Under the pieces are notes generated by a model, which searched no databases, was not told where the DNA came from, and worked only from the letters and a program-made list of their open reading frames with translations. Both the position numbers and the translations under genes were made by a program. Positions 48,127 to 57,638 of a stretch of 64,000 bases of DNA are shown piece by piece (within the stretch, counting starts at the first letter, position 1; every line of letters begins with the position of its first letter). This DNA is from Pseudoduganella ginsengisoli (GTDB taxonomy: Bacteria > Pseudomonadota > Gammaproteobacteria > Burkholderiales > Burkholderiaceae_D). The stretch lies in the NCBI RefSeq assembly GCF_009720865.1, contig NZ_WNLA01000011.1:1-64000 (forward strand). The letters run 5' to 3'.

Positions 48127-50226
48127 ATGAGCACCACCAGCACCGCCGGTATTACCCTGAAAACCCGCCGTCCGGCATTCAACAGTTTCATCGAACTGCT
48201 GTCGTCGATGCGTTTCGCCATCGCTGTCCTGGTGGTCATTGCCATTGCCGCCGTGATTGGCACAGTGATGCAGCAAAACCAGCCGATGGGGAATTACGTC
48301 AACCAGTTCGGGCCATTCTGGTTTGAAGTGTTCGACAAGCTGGGCCTGTATTCTGTGTATTCGGCGTGGTGGTTCCTGGTGTTGATGGGGACGCTGGTGA
48401 CGTCGACCACGCTGTGCATCATCCGCAATACGCCGAAAATGCTGCGCGACATGCGTTCGTGGCGCGAAAACGTGCGCGAACAGTCGCTGTTGAACTTCCA
48501 CGATAAAGCCGACTGGAATGCGCCGCTGCCGCGTGCTGCGCTGGCGCAGCAAATGCTGCAGCGCCTGGGCCATGCAGGCTACCAGGCCAAGCTGGTGGAA
48601 AAAGAACATGCCACCCTGGTGACAGCCAAACGCGGCGCCGGCAACAAGTTCGGCTATATGTTTGCCCACGCCGCCATCGTGATTATTTGTATCGGCGGCT
48701 TGCTGGATTCCGACATTCCCATCCGCCTGCAGGAATGGTTTCTGGGCAAGACGCCATTTACCGGCAGCGGCTTGATTGCCAACATTCCCGCGCAGCACCG
48801 CCTCAGCACGGCCAACCCGACGTTCCGCGCCAATACCGCGATTCCCGAAGGCCAGGCCAGCAATACCGCCATCATTAACCGCGCCGATGGCGTGCTGATC
48901 CAGGAACTGCCCTTCACCATTGAACTGAAAAAGTTCAACATTGATTTCTACAGTACGGGCATGCCGAAACTGTTTGCCAGTGAAGTGGAAGTGCGCGACC
49001 ACGCGTCCGGTGAAAAAGTCAAAGCCGTCATTGAAGTGAACAAGCCGCTGATTTACAAAGGCTTGGCCGTCTACCAGTCCAGCTTTGAAGATGGCGGCAC
49101 CAGGCTGAAGTTGAAGGGCTACCCGATGGCGGGCGCCAAGCCGGACACGTTTGCGCTGGAAGGCGAAGTGGGCGGCTCGACCAAGCTCAACGAGGAATAC
49201 ACGGTGGAATGGTCGGGCTTCCGTCCATTCAACGTGGAAAACACGGCCACGCAAGATGCACGCGCCGTCACCAAAGGCGAAAAGCTGGAAGACAGCTTTG
49301 CCCGCGGCCTCGACAAGCAACTGGGTTCCGCTGCGAAAAATGCCAACAACAAGGATTTGAAAAATGTGGGCCCCAGCGTGCAATATAAATTGCGCGACAA
49401 GACGGGGCAGGCGCGCGAATTCCAGAATTACATGCAGCCTGTGCAACTGGAAGGCATGCCGGTGTTCCTGGCCGGTGTCCGCGCCAATCCGAACGACCCG
49501 TTCAGCTACTTGCGCATTCCTGCCGACGACAACCATACGGTGGGGGAATGGATGCGCATCCGCGCTGCGCTGCAACAGCCGGAATTGCGCGCGATCGCCG
49601 CGGAACGCTATGCACGCCGCGCCACGCCGGCGTCCGGCGGTTCGGACGCGTTGCGCGGCCAGCTGCAGGAATCCGCACTGCGCGGCCTGACCTTGTTTTC
49701 CGGTGGGGGCAAAGGCGGCTCCCAGGCCGGCTTCATGGCGATTTCCCGTTTCCTGGAAAAGGTGCCGGAAGCGGAGCAGGGCAAGGCTGCCGATATCTTC
49801 ATGAAAATCTTGAACGGCAGCATGTGGGAATTGTGGCAAGCCGCCCGTGAAAAAGCAGGCGTTGCGCCGGTTGAAGGTGATGAGGTGCATGGCCGTTTCC
49901 TGCAGCAAGCCACCAACGCGCTGTCGGACAGCTTCCTGTATGGCGCACCCGTGTTCCTGCAATTGGATGACTATACGGAAGTGAAAGCGTCCGTGTTCCA
50001 GGTCACCAAGTCGCCAGGCAAATCCGTTGTGTACCTGGGGTGCCTGTTCCTCGTACTGGGCGTATTTGCCATGTTTTATATCCGCGAACGCCGGCTGTGG
50101 ATCTGGATTAAAGACAATGGCGAGGGCAGCAGCCATGCGCTGATGGCCATGAGCACGCAGCGCAAAACCCTGGATTTCCATAAGGAATTCGAGGAATTGA
50201 AGCAAAAGCTGCCGCAACCGGCGTAA
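48127..50226 (+). CDS. resB: ResB/Ccs1-type cytochrome c biogenesis protein (System II)
   Basis: 699 residues. Three N-terminal membrane helices (LSSMRFAIAVLVVIAIAAVIG; WWFLVLMGTLVTSTTLCII; FAHAAIVIICIGGLLDSD), a very large periplasmic domain, and a final helix near 635-660 (VYLGCLFLVLGVFAMFYI). With CcsB it carries haem across the membrane and ligates it to CxxCH apocytochromes. Followed after 34 bp by ccsB. Confidence 0.95.
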   Translation: MSTTSTAGITLKTRRPAFNSFIELLSSMRFAIAVLVVIAIAAVIGTVMQQNQPMGNYVNQFGPFWFEVFDKLGLYSVYSAWWFLVLMGTLVTSTTLCIIRNTPKMLRDMRSWRENVREQSLLNFHDKADWNAPLPRAALAQQMLQRLGHAGYQAKLVEKEHATLVTAKRGAGNKFGYMFAHAAIVIICIGGLLDSDIPIRLQEWFLGKTPFTGSGLIANIPAQHRLSTANPTFRANTAIPEGQASNTAIINRADGVLIQELPFTIELKKFNIDFYSTGMPKLFASEVEVRDHASGEKVKAVIEVNKPLIYKGLAVYQSSFEDGGTRLKLKGYPMAGAKPDTFALEGEVGGSTKLNEEYTVEWSGFRPFNVENTATQDARAVTKGEKLEDSFARGLDKQLGSAAKNANNKDLKNVGPSVQYKLRDKTGQAREFQNYMQPVQLEGMPVFLAGVRANPNDPFSYLRIPADDNHTVGEWMRIRAALQQPELRAIAAERYARRATPASGGSDALRGQLQESALRGLTLFSGGGKGGSQAGFMAISRFLEKVPEAEQGKAADIFMKILNGSMWELWQAAREKAGVAPVEGDEVHGRFLQQATNALSDSFLYGAPVFLQLDDYTEVKASVFQVTKSPGKSVVYLGCLFLVLGVFAMFYIRERRLWIWIKDNGEGSSHALMAMSTQRKTLDFHKEFEELKQKLPQPA

Positions 50227-50260
50227 GCTGGTAAATCGGCAGTGGTATGGGAGACTGAAG

Positions 50261-51598
50261 ATGGACATTACACAGAACAACGTTTCGGCGCAGACATATA
50301 CGCAAGCGCCCGGATATTTCAAACGCCAGGGCCCGCTGGACTGGCTGTTCGCAGCCGTGCTGGTGGCCGGTTCACTGTTTGCGCTGAACCGCTACGCGGC
50401 ATTCATGGATATATATGAGAAAGCTATCCTGATTGCAGCGGCGCCTGCCTTTGCCGCGCTGGGCTGGCACTGGAAACCGGTGCGCTGGCTGATGCCGCTG
50501 ACTTTCCTGCTGGCGCTGGGCGCCGTGGGCATGTATGGCGGCACGCTGGAGGCGGCCAACCAGAAGTTTTGGCTGAAATACATGCTGTCCAGCCAGTCCG
50601 CCATCCTGTGGATGAGCACATGCTTCTTCTTGTCCACGCTGTTTTACTGGATCGGCCTGGCGGCCCGTTCGTCGATGGGCTTTACGGTCGGCTCCAAGCT
50701 GTGCTGGGCTGCGCTGATCCTGGGCTGGACCGGCATGCTGGTGCGCTGGTACGAGTCGTACCTGATTGGCGCAGACGTGGGCCACATTCCCGTGTCGAAC
50801 CTGTATGAAGTGTTCATCCTGTTCTCGCTGATCACAGCCATGTTTTACCTGTATTACGAACAGCGCTATGCGACCCGCCAGCTGGGCGCGTTTGTGCTGA
50901 TGGTGATTTCCGCCGCGGTCGGTTTCCTGCTGTGGTACACGGTGTCGCGCGACGCGGCCGACATCCAGCCGCTGGTGCCGGCGCTGCAAAGCTGGTGGAT
51001 GAAAATCCACGTACCGGCCAACTTCATTGGTTACGGCACGTTTGCACTGGCTTCCATGGTGGCGTGGGCGTACCTGTTGAAATACGAAAAAATCCGCACC
51101 TTGTGGCTGGCGCTGGTGGTGGCCCCGATTGCGCTGATGGCGCTGGCATGGGGCGTGACCTTTGCCGTGGGCGCGGGCGACGCCGTGGTCAAAGGCATGG
51201 TCAATGCCACGCGCTTTGCCGGCACCCTGGCCGTCTTGTTTGCCATCACCAACCTGATGCGCGACCGCCTGGCGGACCGCCTGCCGGCCGGCGACGTGCT
51301 GGAAGACGTGATGTACAAGGCGATTTCCGCGGGTTTCGCGTTCTTCACCATTGCCACCATCCTGGGCGCGCTGTGGGCCGCCGAAGCGTGGGGCGGCTAC
51401 TGGTCGTGGGACCCGAAAGAAACGTGGGCGCTGATCGTGTGGCTGAACTACGCGGCGTGGCTGCACATGCGCTTGATGTCCGGCTTGCGCGGTAAAGTGT
51501 CGGCCTGGTGGGCGCTGGTGGGCTTGCTGGTGACGACGTTTGCTTTCCTCGGCGTCAATATGTTCCTGTCCGGCCTGCACTCGTACGGCAAATTATGA
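50261..51598 (+). CDS. ccsB: CcsB/ResC-type cytochrome c biogenesis protein (System II)
   Basis: 445 residues with about eight membrane helices. The haem-handling tryptophan-rich segment is present (WGGYWSWDPKETWALIVW) as are conserved histidines (AAWLHMRLM). Partner of ResB in haem export and ligation. The N-terminal ~100 residues add extra helices compared with short CcsA proteins. Confidence 0.95.
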   Translation: MDITQNNVSAQTYTQAPGYFKRQGPLDWLFAAVLVAGSLFALNRYAAFMDIYEKAILIAAAPAFAALGWHWKPVRWLMPLTFLLALGAVGMYGGTLEAANQKFWLKYMLSSQSAILWMSTCFFLSTLFYWIGLAARSSMGFTVGSKLCWAALILGWTGMLVRWYESYLIGADVGHIPVSNLYEVFILFSLITAMFYLYYEQRYATRQLGAFVLMVISAAVGFLLWYTVSRDAADIQPLVPALQSWWMKIHVPANFIGYGTFALASMVAWAYLLKYEKIRTLWLALVVAPIALMALAWGVTFAVGAGDAVVKGMVNATRFAGTLAVLFAITNLMRDRLADRLPAGDVLEDVMYKAISAGFAFFTIATILGALWAAEAWGGYWSWDPKETWALIVWLNYAAWLHMRLMSGLRGKVSAWWALVGLLVTTFAFLGVNMFLSGLHSYGKL

Positions 51599-51617
51599 TG
51601 TGATTAACGTGGCTTTC

Positions 51618-51677
51618 AGAAAAGAGGTGTAAGGTTCTTGGGAAATCTCCGACGAATCTCAGAACCTGCCTCTTTCT
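51618..51677 (+). promoter_or_regulatory. Long hairpin immediately before the msrP ribosome-binding site
   Basis: 5' arm AGAAAAGAGGTGTAAGGTTCT and 3' arm AGAACCTGCCTCTTTCT pair over about 16 bp (AGGTTCT/AGAACCT, GAGG/CCTC, AAAGA-type/TCTTT) with an internal loop. The GGAG ribosome-binding site starts one base after the 3' arm. The arrangement suggests structure-dependent control of msrPQ or an RNA-stability element. Confidence 0.6.
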
Positions 51678-51687
51678 GGAGTTAGCC

Positions 51688-52668
51688 ATGCTGATCAAGC
51701 GTAGTCCCAACGGCATCGATTTGCCATTCCCTTCTGAAATCACCCCGCGCGACGTGTACGAGTCGCGCCGCACCTTTATCCGGCAACTGGCGGTCGGAAC
51801 CATTGCCGGTGGTTCGCTTCTGGAAATGGCCAACCGCGAAGCATTCGCGCAAGGTTCGTCCCGCGCCAAGCTGCCCGGCAAAGCCAATCCCGCGTATATC
51901 GCGCACGATAAAGTCACCGCGTACAAAGACGCGACCACCTATAACAATTTTTATGAATTCGGCACGGATAAAAGCGATCCGGCTGAAAACGCGCATACAT
52001 TGATTCCGCGCCCATGGACTGTGTCCATTGAAGGCGAAGTCAAAAAGCCCATGACGCTGGACCTCGACCAGTTGCTGAAACTGGCGCCGCTGGAAGAGCG
52101 CATTTACCGCTTGCGCTGTGTGGAAGGGTGGTCGATGGTGATTCCGTGGACCGGGTATTCGCTGTCCGAGCTGATCAAGAAAGCCGAGCCGACCGGCAAT
52201 GCGAAATACGTGGAATTCGTGTCGCTGGCGGACCGCAAGCAAATGCCGGGCGTCGGCAGCCGGGTGCTGAACTGGCCATACGTGGAAGGCTTGCGCATGG
52301 ATGAAGCCATGCATCCGCTGGCGCTGCTGACGTTGGGCATGTATGGCGAACTGTTGCCGAACCAAAATGGCGCGCCCGTACGCATCGTGCTGCCATGGAA
52401 GTATGGCTTTAAGTCCGCGAAATCCATCGTGAAAATCCGCTTCGTCAAAGAGCAGCCCCGCACGGCGTGGAACGTGGCGGCGCCCTCGGAATATGGTTTT
52501 TATTCCAACGTGAACCCGGAAGTCGACCACCCGCGCTGGTCGCAGGCTGCTGAGCGCCGCATTGGCGAAGACGGTTTCCTCGCGAAAAAACGTAAAACCC
52601 TGATGTTCAACGGTTACAGTGACGTGGCGCCACTGTATGCGGGCATGGATTTGAAGCGGTTCTTCTGA
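51688..52668 (+). CDS. msrP: MsrP, periplasmic methionine sulfoxide reductase catalytic subunit (molybdopterin)
   Basis: 326 residues. Twin-arginine signal (SRRTFIRQLAVGTIAGGS). Molybdopterin-binding YedY fold with the Cys ligand in YRLRCVEGWSMVIPW and HPLALLTLGMYGE later. Repairs oxidised methionines in periplasmic proteins, taking electrons from MsrQ. Its last base overlaps the msrQ start. Confidence 0.96.
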   Translation: MLIKRSPNGIDLPFPSEITPRDVYESRRTFIRQLAVGTIAGGSLLEMANREAFAQGSSRAKLPGKANPAYIAHDKVTAYKDATTYNNFYEFGTDKSDPAENAHTLIPRPWTVSIEGEVKKPMTLDLDQLLKLAPLEERIYRLRCVEGWSMVIPWTGYSLSELIKKAEPTGNAKYVEFVSLADRKQMPGVGSRVLNWPYVEGLRMDEAMHPLALLTLGMYGELLPNQNGAPVRIVLPWKYGFKSAKSIVKIRFVKEQPRTAWNVAAPSEYGFYSNVNPEVDHPRWSQAAERRIGEDGFLAKKRKTLMFNGYSDVAPLYAGMDLKRFF

Positions 52669-53303
52669 TGAATATCGCCAATCCAACAGCGCGGCACATC
52701 ACGGCCATCAAGGCGGCCGTGTTTGTGCTGGCGCTGGTCCCGTTTTTCAAGCTGGTGTGGCTGGTCGCCAATGACCGGCTGGTCGAGCCGCTGCAATACA
52801 TCACGCGCGCCACCGGCGACTGGACCTTGTACTTCCTGTGCATCACGCTGGCCGTGACGCCGCTGCGCCGCCTGTTGAAGTGGAATTGGGTGCTTAAACT
52901 GCGGCGCATGCTGGGCTTGTATGCGTTCTTTTATGCGTTGCTGCATTTCACGACATTCCTGTGGTTCGACCATTTCTTCGACGTGCAGGAAATGCTGAAG
53001 GATGTCGTCAAGCGGCCCTTTATCACGGTGGGCTTTATTGCCTTTGTGTTGCTGGTGCCGCTGGCGCTGACCAGCACCAACGCCATGGTGCGCCGCCTGG
53101 GCGGCAAGCGGTGGCAACTACTGCACAAGGCGATTTACGTGATTGCACCGCTGGGTATCCTGCACTTCTGGTGGATGAAGGCCGCCAAGCATGATTTCTC
53201 GCAGCCGGTTTTGTTTGGCTTGATTGTGCTGGCGCTGCTGGGCGTGCGGGTGGCGTGGGCGCGCAGCAAGGGGATGGCGGTACGGCCAAGTGTTGCGCGT
53301 TAG
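52668..53303 (+). CDS. msrQ: MsrQ, haem-binding membrane subunit
   Basis: 211 residues, about six membrane helices. Ferric-reductase-like domain with RRMLGLYAFFYALLHF and histidines for b-type haem (LLHFTTFLWFDHFF; HKAIYVIAPLGILHFWWM). Passes quinol-derived electrons to MsrP. Start overlaps msrP. Confidence 0.95.
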   Translation: MNIANPTARHITAIKAAVFVLALVPFFKLVWLVANDRLVEPLQYITRATGDWTLYFLCITLAVTPLRRLLKWNWVLKLRRMLGLYAFFYALLHFTTFLWFDHFFDVQEMLKDVVKRPFITVGFIAFVLLVPLALTSTNAMVRRLGGKRWQLLHKAIYVIAPLGILHFWWMKAAKHDFSQPVLFGLIVLALLGVRVAWARSKGMAVRPSVAR

Positions 53304-53411
53304 TAATTATTGGGAAGGGGCGAGCTGCGCTGAATCAAGCTAACGTAAAGCGTAAAAAAAAATGGAAGAAAGCATGCGAAAATAAAAAAAATTTTGATTT
53401 TGTAAAAAAAA

Positions 53412-54908
53412 ATGCGAACGCTAGGCTATGAGTTTCTTCGGCAATCGTTGTTGCTGAGCGCATTCCCTCTAAAGCGCCCTGCGCGGGAATTTGCTGTGAC
53501 GAAAGTTGGTCCGGCAGAAACCAGCCTGGCAGTACCGCCTCATGTGGCGCCGCAAGATGACGATCCGGTATCGCACATCTTATTTGCATTGAAGCATGAA
53601 GGCACGAACTTGCAGGTTCTATCAGAAGCATTGCCGCTGATAGATGCAGCAGTCATTCATTCCCATTTGACGGCAGCGCCAAGCAGTGCCTACGTGCGCT
53701 TGCTGTGTTATCTGTGGGAAGCATTCAATCATCGTCAGCTGACAGATATACCTGTCATCGGCGGCGCCAATGTTCCATTGTTTGACCCTAAAAAGTATGT
53801 CACAGGGCCAGCAGTACGCAATGCCCGCTGGCGTGTTCTTTTCAACGGGCTCGGTAGTTTGCGATATTGCGTCACAGTCGAGCGTACACCGGGTGTGCAG
53901 CAGGCGCTGGCTGCCGATCTGCTTGGCCGGGTAGGTGAGTTCCTCGCTTCATTGGATACCGTGGCGATGGACCGCGCGCTGGCCTGGGCATATATGCACG
54001 AGACAGAGAGTTCGTTTGCCATCGAACGGGAAGCGCCTACTCAGGACAAAGCCTCGGCTTTTATTGCTTTGCTGCGTCAGGCGCATGAGCCACGTACGCT
54101 GGACGAAGATTACTTCGTTGAACTGCAGAATACCGTCATCACCAATCCTTACGAAAGGGCCGCTGCCTATCGCCACGAGCAGAATTGGTTACAGGGTCCG
54201 CTGAAAGGGGCTGCCGGCGTCAGTTATGTGCCGCCATCGCCGCAGCTTGTCCCCGAGTTGATGGGGGAATTGGTGGGACTGATTTGGGCCACACAAAAGA
54301 CAGTTGACCCATTGGTGGTTGCTGCCATTGCTTCGTTTGGCTTTGTTTTCATTCATCCGTTCATGGATGGGAATGGCCGGTTATCCCGGTTCCTGTTCCA
54401 CCATGCGTTATGCCAGTCGGGTAAATTGGCGCGCGGCCTGTTGCTGCCAGTATCCGTCGCAATGAAACGCAATGAGCCAGCGTATCTGGCAACGCTTCAG
54501 CAATTCTCCGTACCGGCGCGGGAACGATGGAAAGTGCTGTGGGTGGATGAAGGCAACTATGCATTTGAATTCAAGGGGAGTGAATCGATCTACCGCTATT
54601 GGGATGCGACAGCGTGTGTTGAATTTGGCTACCGCATGGCTGAGCAGGCGCTGGAAATCGACTTACGGAAAGAAACGGAATTTTTAGCGCGCTACGACGC
54701 AGTATTCAAGGCGGTCGACGCGCAATACGATGTGCGGGGAAGTGATCTGGCAACGCTTGTACGCTGCTCTCTGGAGAACGACGGACGAATATCGAAAAAG
54801 CGGCGCAAACAGTACCAGTACAAGGTGCCAGCAGAAGTTCTTGATGCCATCGAGTTGGCGGCTCAGGCCAGCTTGTCAGGACAAGACGTTGACGAAGATA
54901 TAGACTGA
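53412..54908 (+). CDS. Fic-domain protein (probable AMP-transferase)
   Basis: 498 residues. Complete Fic active-site motif HPFMDGNGRLSR (H315 to R326), so nucleotide transfer (usually AMP from ATP) to a hydroxyl group of a target protein is expected. A candidate inhibitory helix, S201-F-A-I-E205-R206, lies N-terminal to the Fic core; the usual Gly/Asn after Glu is Arg here. N-terminal ~90 and C-terminal ~120 residues are unassigned; the latter contains a possible winged-helix (LVRCSLENDGRISKKRR). No antitoxin gene is adjacent. The 70 bp upstream are A-rich, unlike the surroundings, and hint at transfer. Confidence 0.88.
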   Translation: MRTLGYEFLRQSLLLSAFPLKRPAREFAVTKVGPAETSLAVPPHVAPQDDDPVSHILFALKHEGTNLQVLSEALPLIDAAVIHSHLTAAPSSAYVRLLCYLWEAFNHRQLTDIPVIGGANVPLFDPKKYVTGPAVRNARWRVLFNGLGSLRYCVTVERTPGVQQALAADLLGRVGEFLASLDTVAMDRALAWAYMHETESSFAIEREAPTQDKASAFIALLRQAHEPRTLDEDYFVELQNTVITNPYERAAAYRHEQNWLQGPLKGAAGVSYVPPSPQLVPELMGELVGLIWATQKTVDPLVVAAIASFGFVFIHPFMDGNGRLSRFLFHHALCQSGKLARGLLLPVSVAMKRNEPAYLATLQQFSVPARERWKVLWVDEGNYAFEFKGSESIYRYWDATACVEFGYRMAEQALEIDLRKETEFLARYDAVFKAVDAQYDVRGSDLATLVRCSLENDGRISKKRRKQYQYKVPAEVLDAIELAAQASLSGQDVDEDID

Positions 54909-54934
54909 CTTGGCCTGGATATGCCGTTAAAGAG

Positions 54935-54960
54935 CGTGTCCCGACATAGGCCGGGACACG
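54935..54960. terminator. Bidirectional hairpin between fic and the Anbu gene
   Basis: CGTGTCCCG / CGGGACACG, perfect 9-bp stem with an 8-nt loop between convergent genes; on the minus strand it is followed by CTCTTTAA. Confidence 0.7.
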
Positions 54961-54966
54961 TACGAA

Positions 54967-55842
54967 TCACTGCTGCCCGTCGCGGAATTGCTGCGCCAGC
55001 GTTTGCAGCGGCGCAGCCGGTTGCGAACCGGGCGCCATCGTGGGCGGCAGCGCAGCGCGCATCGGCTGGCTGCGCGTGGCGGCGGACGACAGCACGTTGC
55101 CCGTGGTGTCAGGCGCCGCATTCCACACGGGCGCCGCGATGCCTTCAAAGATGGTCTTCAGTTGCTGGCCCCACGTATTGCGGATCATGCGGAAATACTG
55201 GTTGTTGTCATCGATAGTGGCAAATTGCGTGACAGCCAGCGCACCATCTTCATAGACCAGCAAGTCCAGCGGCAACCCAACCGAGATATTCGAGCGCAAC
55301 GTGGAATCCATGGAAATCAGCGCGCACTTGGCCGCTTCATCCAGCGGTGTCGATGGCGTGATGACGCGGTCGATGATGGGCTTGCCGTACTTGGCTTCGC
55401 CGATCTGGAAGTACGTGGCTTCACTGTGCGATTCAATGAAATTGCCCGCCGAATACACCTGGAATAAGCGGCACGGCGTGCCCTTGATCTGGCCGCCGAA
55501 AATCATGCTGACGTTGAAGTCGATGCCGAATTCCGACAGCGCTTTCGCATCGCGCGCATGCACGAGCCGCACCACTTCGCCGACGATGCGGGCTGCTTCG
55601 TACATATCAGGCGCCGTCCACAGCGTATAGCCGCTGGCGCCCGTATGGCTGGACAATAATTCGCGCACGGACTGGGAAATCGACAAATTCCCCGCCGTCA
55701 TCAACACCATCATCCGTTCGCCTGGATGTTCATATACCTGCATCTTGCGCGCGGTGCTGACCTGGTCCACGCCTGCATTGGTGCGCGAATCGCTGAGGAA
55801 AACCAGGCCGGCGTCGAGCCGCATTGCTACACAATAAGTCAT
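54967..55842 (-). CDS. Anbu, proteasome-type peptidase
   Basis: 291 residues. Starts MTYCVAMRLDAGLVFLSDSR: Thr2 becomes the N-terminal nucleophile after Met removal, with Asp18/Lys34-type residues (SDSRTNAG; ARKMQVYE) as in proteasome beta subunits. Anbu is the ancestral beta-subunit-like protein that forms open rings. The C-terminal ~60 residues are Pro/Ala/Gln-rich. It is the last gene of a four-gene operon with a transglutaminase, alpha-E and ATP-grasp protein, the set with which Anbu regularly occurs. Substrate unknown in the literature I know. Confidence 0.92.
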   Translation of the reverse strand: MTYCVAMRLDAGLVFLSDSRTNAGVDQVSTARKMQVYEHPGERMMVLMTAGNLSISQSVRELLSSHTGASGYTLWTAPDMYEAARIVGEVVRLVHARDAKALSEFGIDFNVSMIFGGQIKGTPCRLFQVYSAGNFIESHSEATYFQIGEAKYGKPIIDRVITPSTPLDEAAKCALISMDSTLRSNISVGLPLDLLVYEDGALAVTQFATIDDNNQYFRMIRNTWGQQLKTIFEGIAAPVWNAAPDTTGNVLSSAATRSQPMRAALPPTMAPGSQPAAPLQTLAQQFRDGQQ

Positions 55843-55899
55843 CGTTTCAATTCGTGCGGAGCAAAAGCCCCGATTCTACCCTGATCCGCAGGGCGCCCG

Positions 55900-56703
55900 T
55901 CATTGCTGCGCCACCTGCACGGACGCCGCCATGGTTTCATCGCCGCCGCCCCGGCGTATGCCCCGCACCGGCGCAGCGCTGTCGTAGTCGCGGCCCACCG
56001 CCAGCCGGCAATACGCATCCGTCATCAGGCGCACGTGGGTTACGTCCACCGATACCCAGCCAACATCGCTGCCATCATCGGCCCACACGTCCACCCACGC
56101 GTGGCTGGCTGCATGGCCCGTATTGCCCGGGTCGATATAGCCGGACACGTAGCGGGCCGGCCAGCCATTGACGTGGCAACAGGCGAGGAAGACGTGCGCA
56201 TGGTCTTGGCACACGCCCGCGCCCAGCGCCAGGGCGGCGCCGGCCGTCGTGCCGACCGCCGTGCTGCCGGACTGGTAGTGGACCGCGCCGGCGATACAGG
56301 CGGCCAGCTGCATGCAATCATTCGTCGTGGGAACCGCGCCCGCCGCACAGCCCGCCGCCAGATGCGTGATTTCCGGTGTCACGGCAGTGAGCCGGGTCGG
56401 CATCGTATAAACCATAGGCGGCAGCGTATCGTTGCCGGCAATGCGTCCGCCGGGCGGCGCCGTGGTCTCGACAGCGCCGGACGCGACAATAGTGAGCGCC
56501 TGGTGCGGCGCGTTCAGCGTCAGCATGTGCGACAGGTTGCCATAGGCATCCGTATAGCCATGCATTTGTCCCGCGGCGCTCAATTGCCACGACAGTACAT
56601 GCTGCTGCGCTTCCACGCGCGGCGTCAGGTGTAATTGCTGGATGCTGTACGCTTGCGGCGCCGTGTACGCATAAGCGGTTTCATGCCGTATCCATAGTTG
56701 CAT
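55900..56703 (-). CDS. Transglutaminase-like cysteine peptidase-fold protein (Anbu operon)
   Basis: 267 residues. N-terminal bacterial transglutaminase-like domain (IRHETAYAYTAPQAYSIQQLHLTPR) and the core with catalytic Cys, His and Asp: GAGVCQDHAHVFLACC, SHAWVDVW and SVDVTH. May act as transamidase or peptidase, perhaps forming or breaking isopeptide-type bonds. 8 bp downstream of the alpha-E gene. Confidence 0.92.
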   Translation of the reverse strand: MQLWIRHETAYAYTAPQAYSIQQLHLTPRVEAQQHVLSWQLSAAGQMHGYTDAYGNLSHMLTLNAPHQALTIVASGAVETTAPPGGRIAGNDTLPPMVYTMPTRLTAVTPEITHLAAGCAAGAVPTTNDCMQLAACIAGAVHYQSGSTAVGTTAGAALALGAGVCQDHAHVFLACCHVNGWPARYVSGYIDPGNTGHAASHAWVDVWADDGSDVGWVSVDVTHVRLMTDAYCRLAVGRDYDSAAPVRGIRRGGGDETMAASVQVAQQ

Positions 56704-56711
56704 CGCGCCTC

Positions 56712-57638
56712 CTATGCCGCCAGTGGAACAAGGAAATCGCGGCTGATGCGGTTGCCCAGTTCATAGATATTGGCGAGGAATTCCGTCAGTGTATCGTGCA
56801 AGCCTGTTTTCAAGATATCGTCAATGGAACCGAATTGCAGTTGCGCGTGCAGCCGTCCCGCATAGCGTTCCGTGGAACCGGACACGTCGTTGCGTATTTG
56901 CGCCAGGTTGTGCACCACTTCATCCATGCACGCCAGCAGCGAGCGCGGCATGTCGGCGCGCAGCATCAGCAATTCCGCGATGCGTTCCGGTGTGATGACG
57001 TCGCGGTACACCTTGCGGTAAATTTCAAAGCCGGACACGGAGCGCAGCAGCGCGGCCCAGTAGTAATAGTCGCGCTGCGTCAAATCATCCGAACGGTGGA
57101 ACTTCACGTCGAGGATGCGGGCCGTGTTGTCCGCCCGTTCCAGGAAGGTGCCGAGGCGGATGAAGTGCACGGCATCGTCGCGCAGCATGGTGCCCAGCGT
57201 AACGCCGCGCGATAAATGCGAGCGGTATTTGACCCATTCGAACACCTGGCTGGGATCGTTCTCCAGCAAATGCAGCCGCCGTTGCCAGTCCAGCCACGTC
57301 TGGTTGAGGATTTCCCACACTTCCGTCGTCAAGGTGCCGCGCACGGCGCGCGCATTTTCACGCGCTTCTTTCAGGCACGCGGCGATCGACGACGGATTGT
57401 TTGGATCGCGCGCCATGAAATCAATCACGTGGCGCCCCGTGACGGCGCCATGGCGCGCGTCATACGCTTGCTGCAATTCCGAAATCCCCAGCAGCGCGCG
57501 CCAACTGTTTTCCACATCCTGCGCCGACTGTGGCAGCATGGCTGCCTGCACGTGGACGTCAAGCATGCGCGCAGTATTTTCCGCCCGCTCCGTATAGCGG
57601 GCCATCCAGAATAAATGGTCGGCGGTGCGGCTCAGCAT
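56712..57638 (-). CDS. Alpha-E domain protein (DUF403; Anbu operon)
   Basis: 308 residues from ATG 57638 (MLSRTADHLFWMARYTERAE); the longer frame from 57830 is antisense-like and rejected. All-helical protein with repeated E-rich motifs (RAENTARMLD; RADNTARILD). Always found beside the ATP-grasp protein of this operon; presumed partner of that ligase. Overlaps the ATP-grasp stop by 7 bp. Confidence 0.92.
   Translation of the reverse strand: MLSRTADHLFWMARYTERAENTARMLDVHVQAAMLPQSAQDVENSWRALLGISELQQAYDARHGAVTGRHVIDFMARDPNNPSSIAACLKEARENARAVRGTLTTEVWEILNQTWLDWQRRLHLLENDPSQVFEWVKYRSHLSRGVTLGTMLRDDAVHFIRLGTFLERADNTARILDVKFHRSDDLTQRDYYYWAALLRSVSGFEIYRKVYRDVITPERIAELLMLRADMPRSLLACMDEVVHNLAQIRNDVSGSTERYAGRLHAQLQFGSIDDILKTGLHDTLTEFLANIYELGNRISRDFLVPLAA

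Noticed and set aside
48052..50322. 756-codon minus-strand frame opposite resB
   Set aside because: Antisense shadow of a clear ResB gene.
53335..53411. A-runs before fic as a possible terminator or CRISPR leader
   Set aside because: No stem precedes the A/T-runs in either direction and there are no repeats with spacers; no CRISPR array was seen anywhere in the window.
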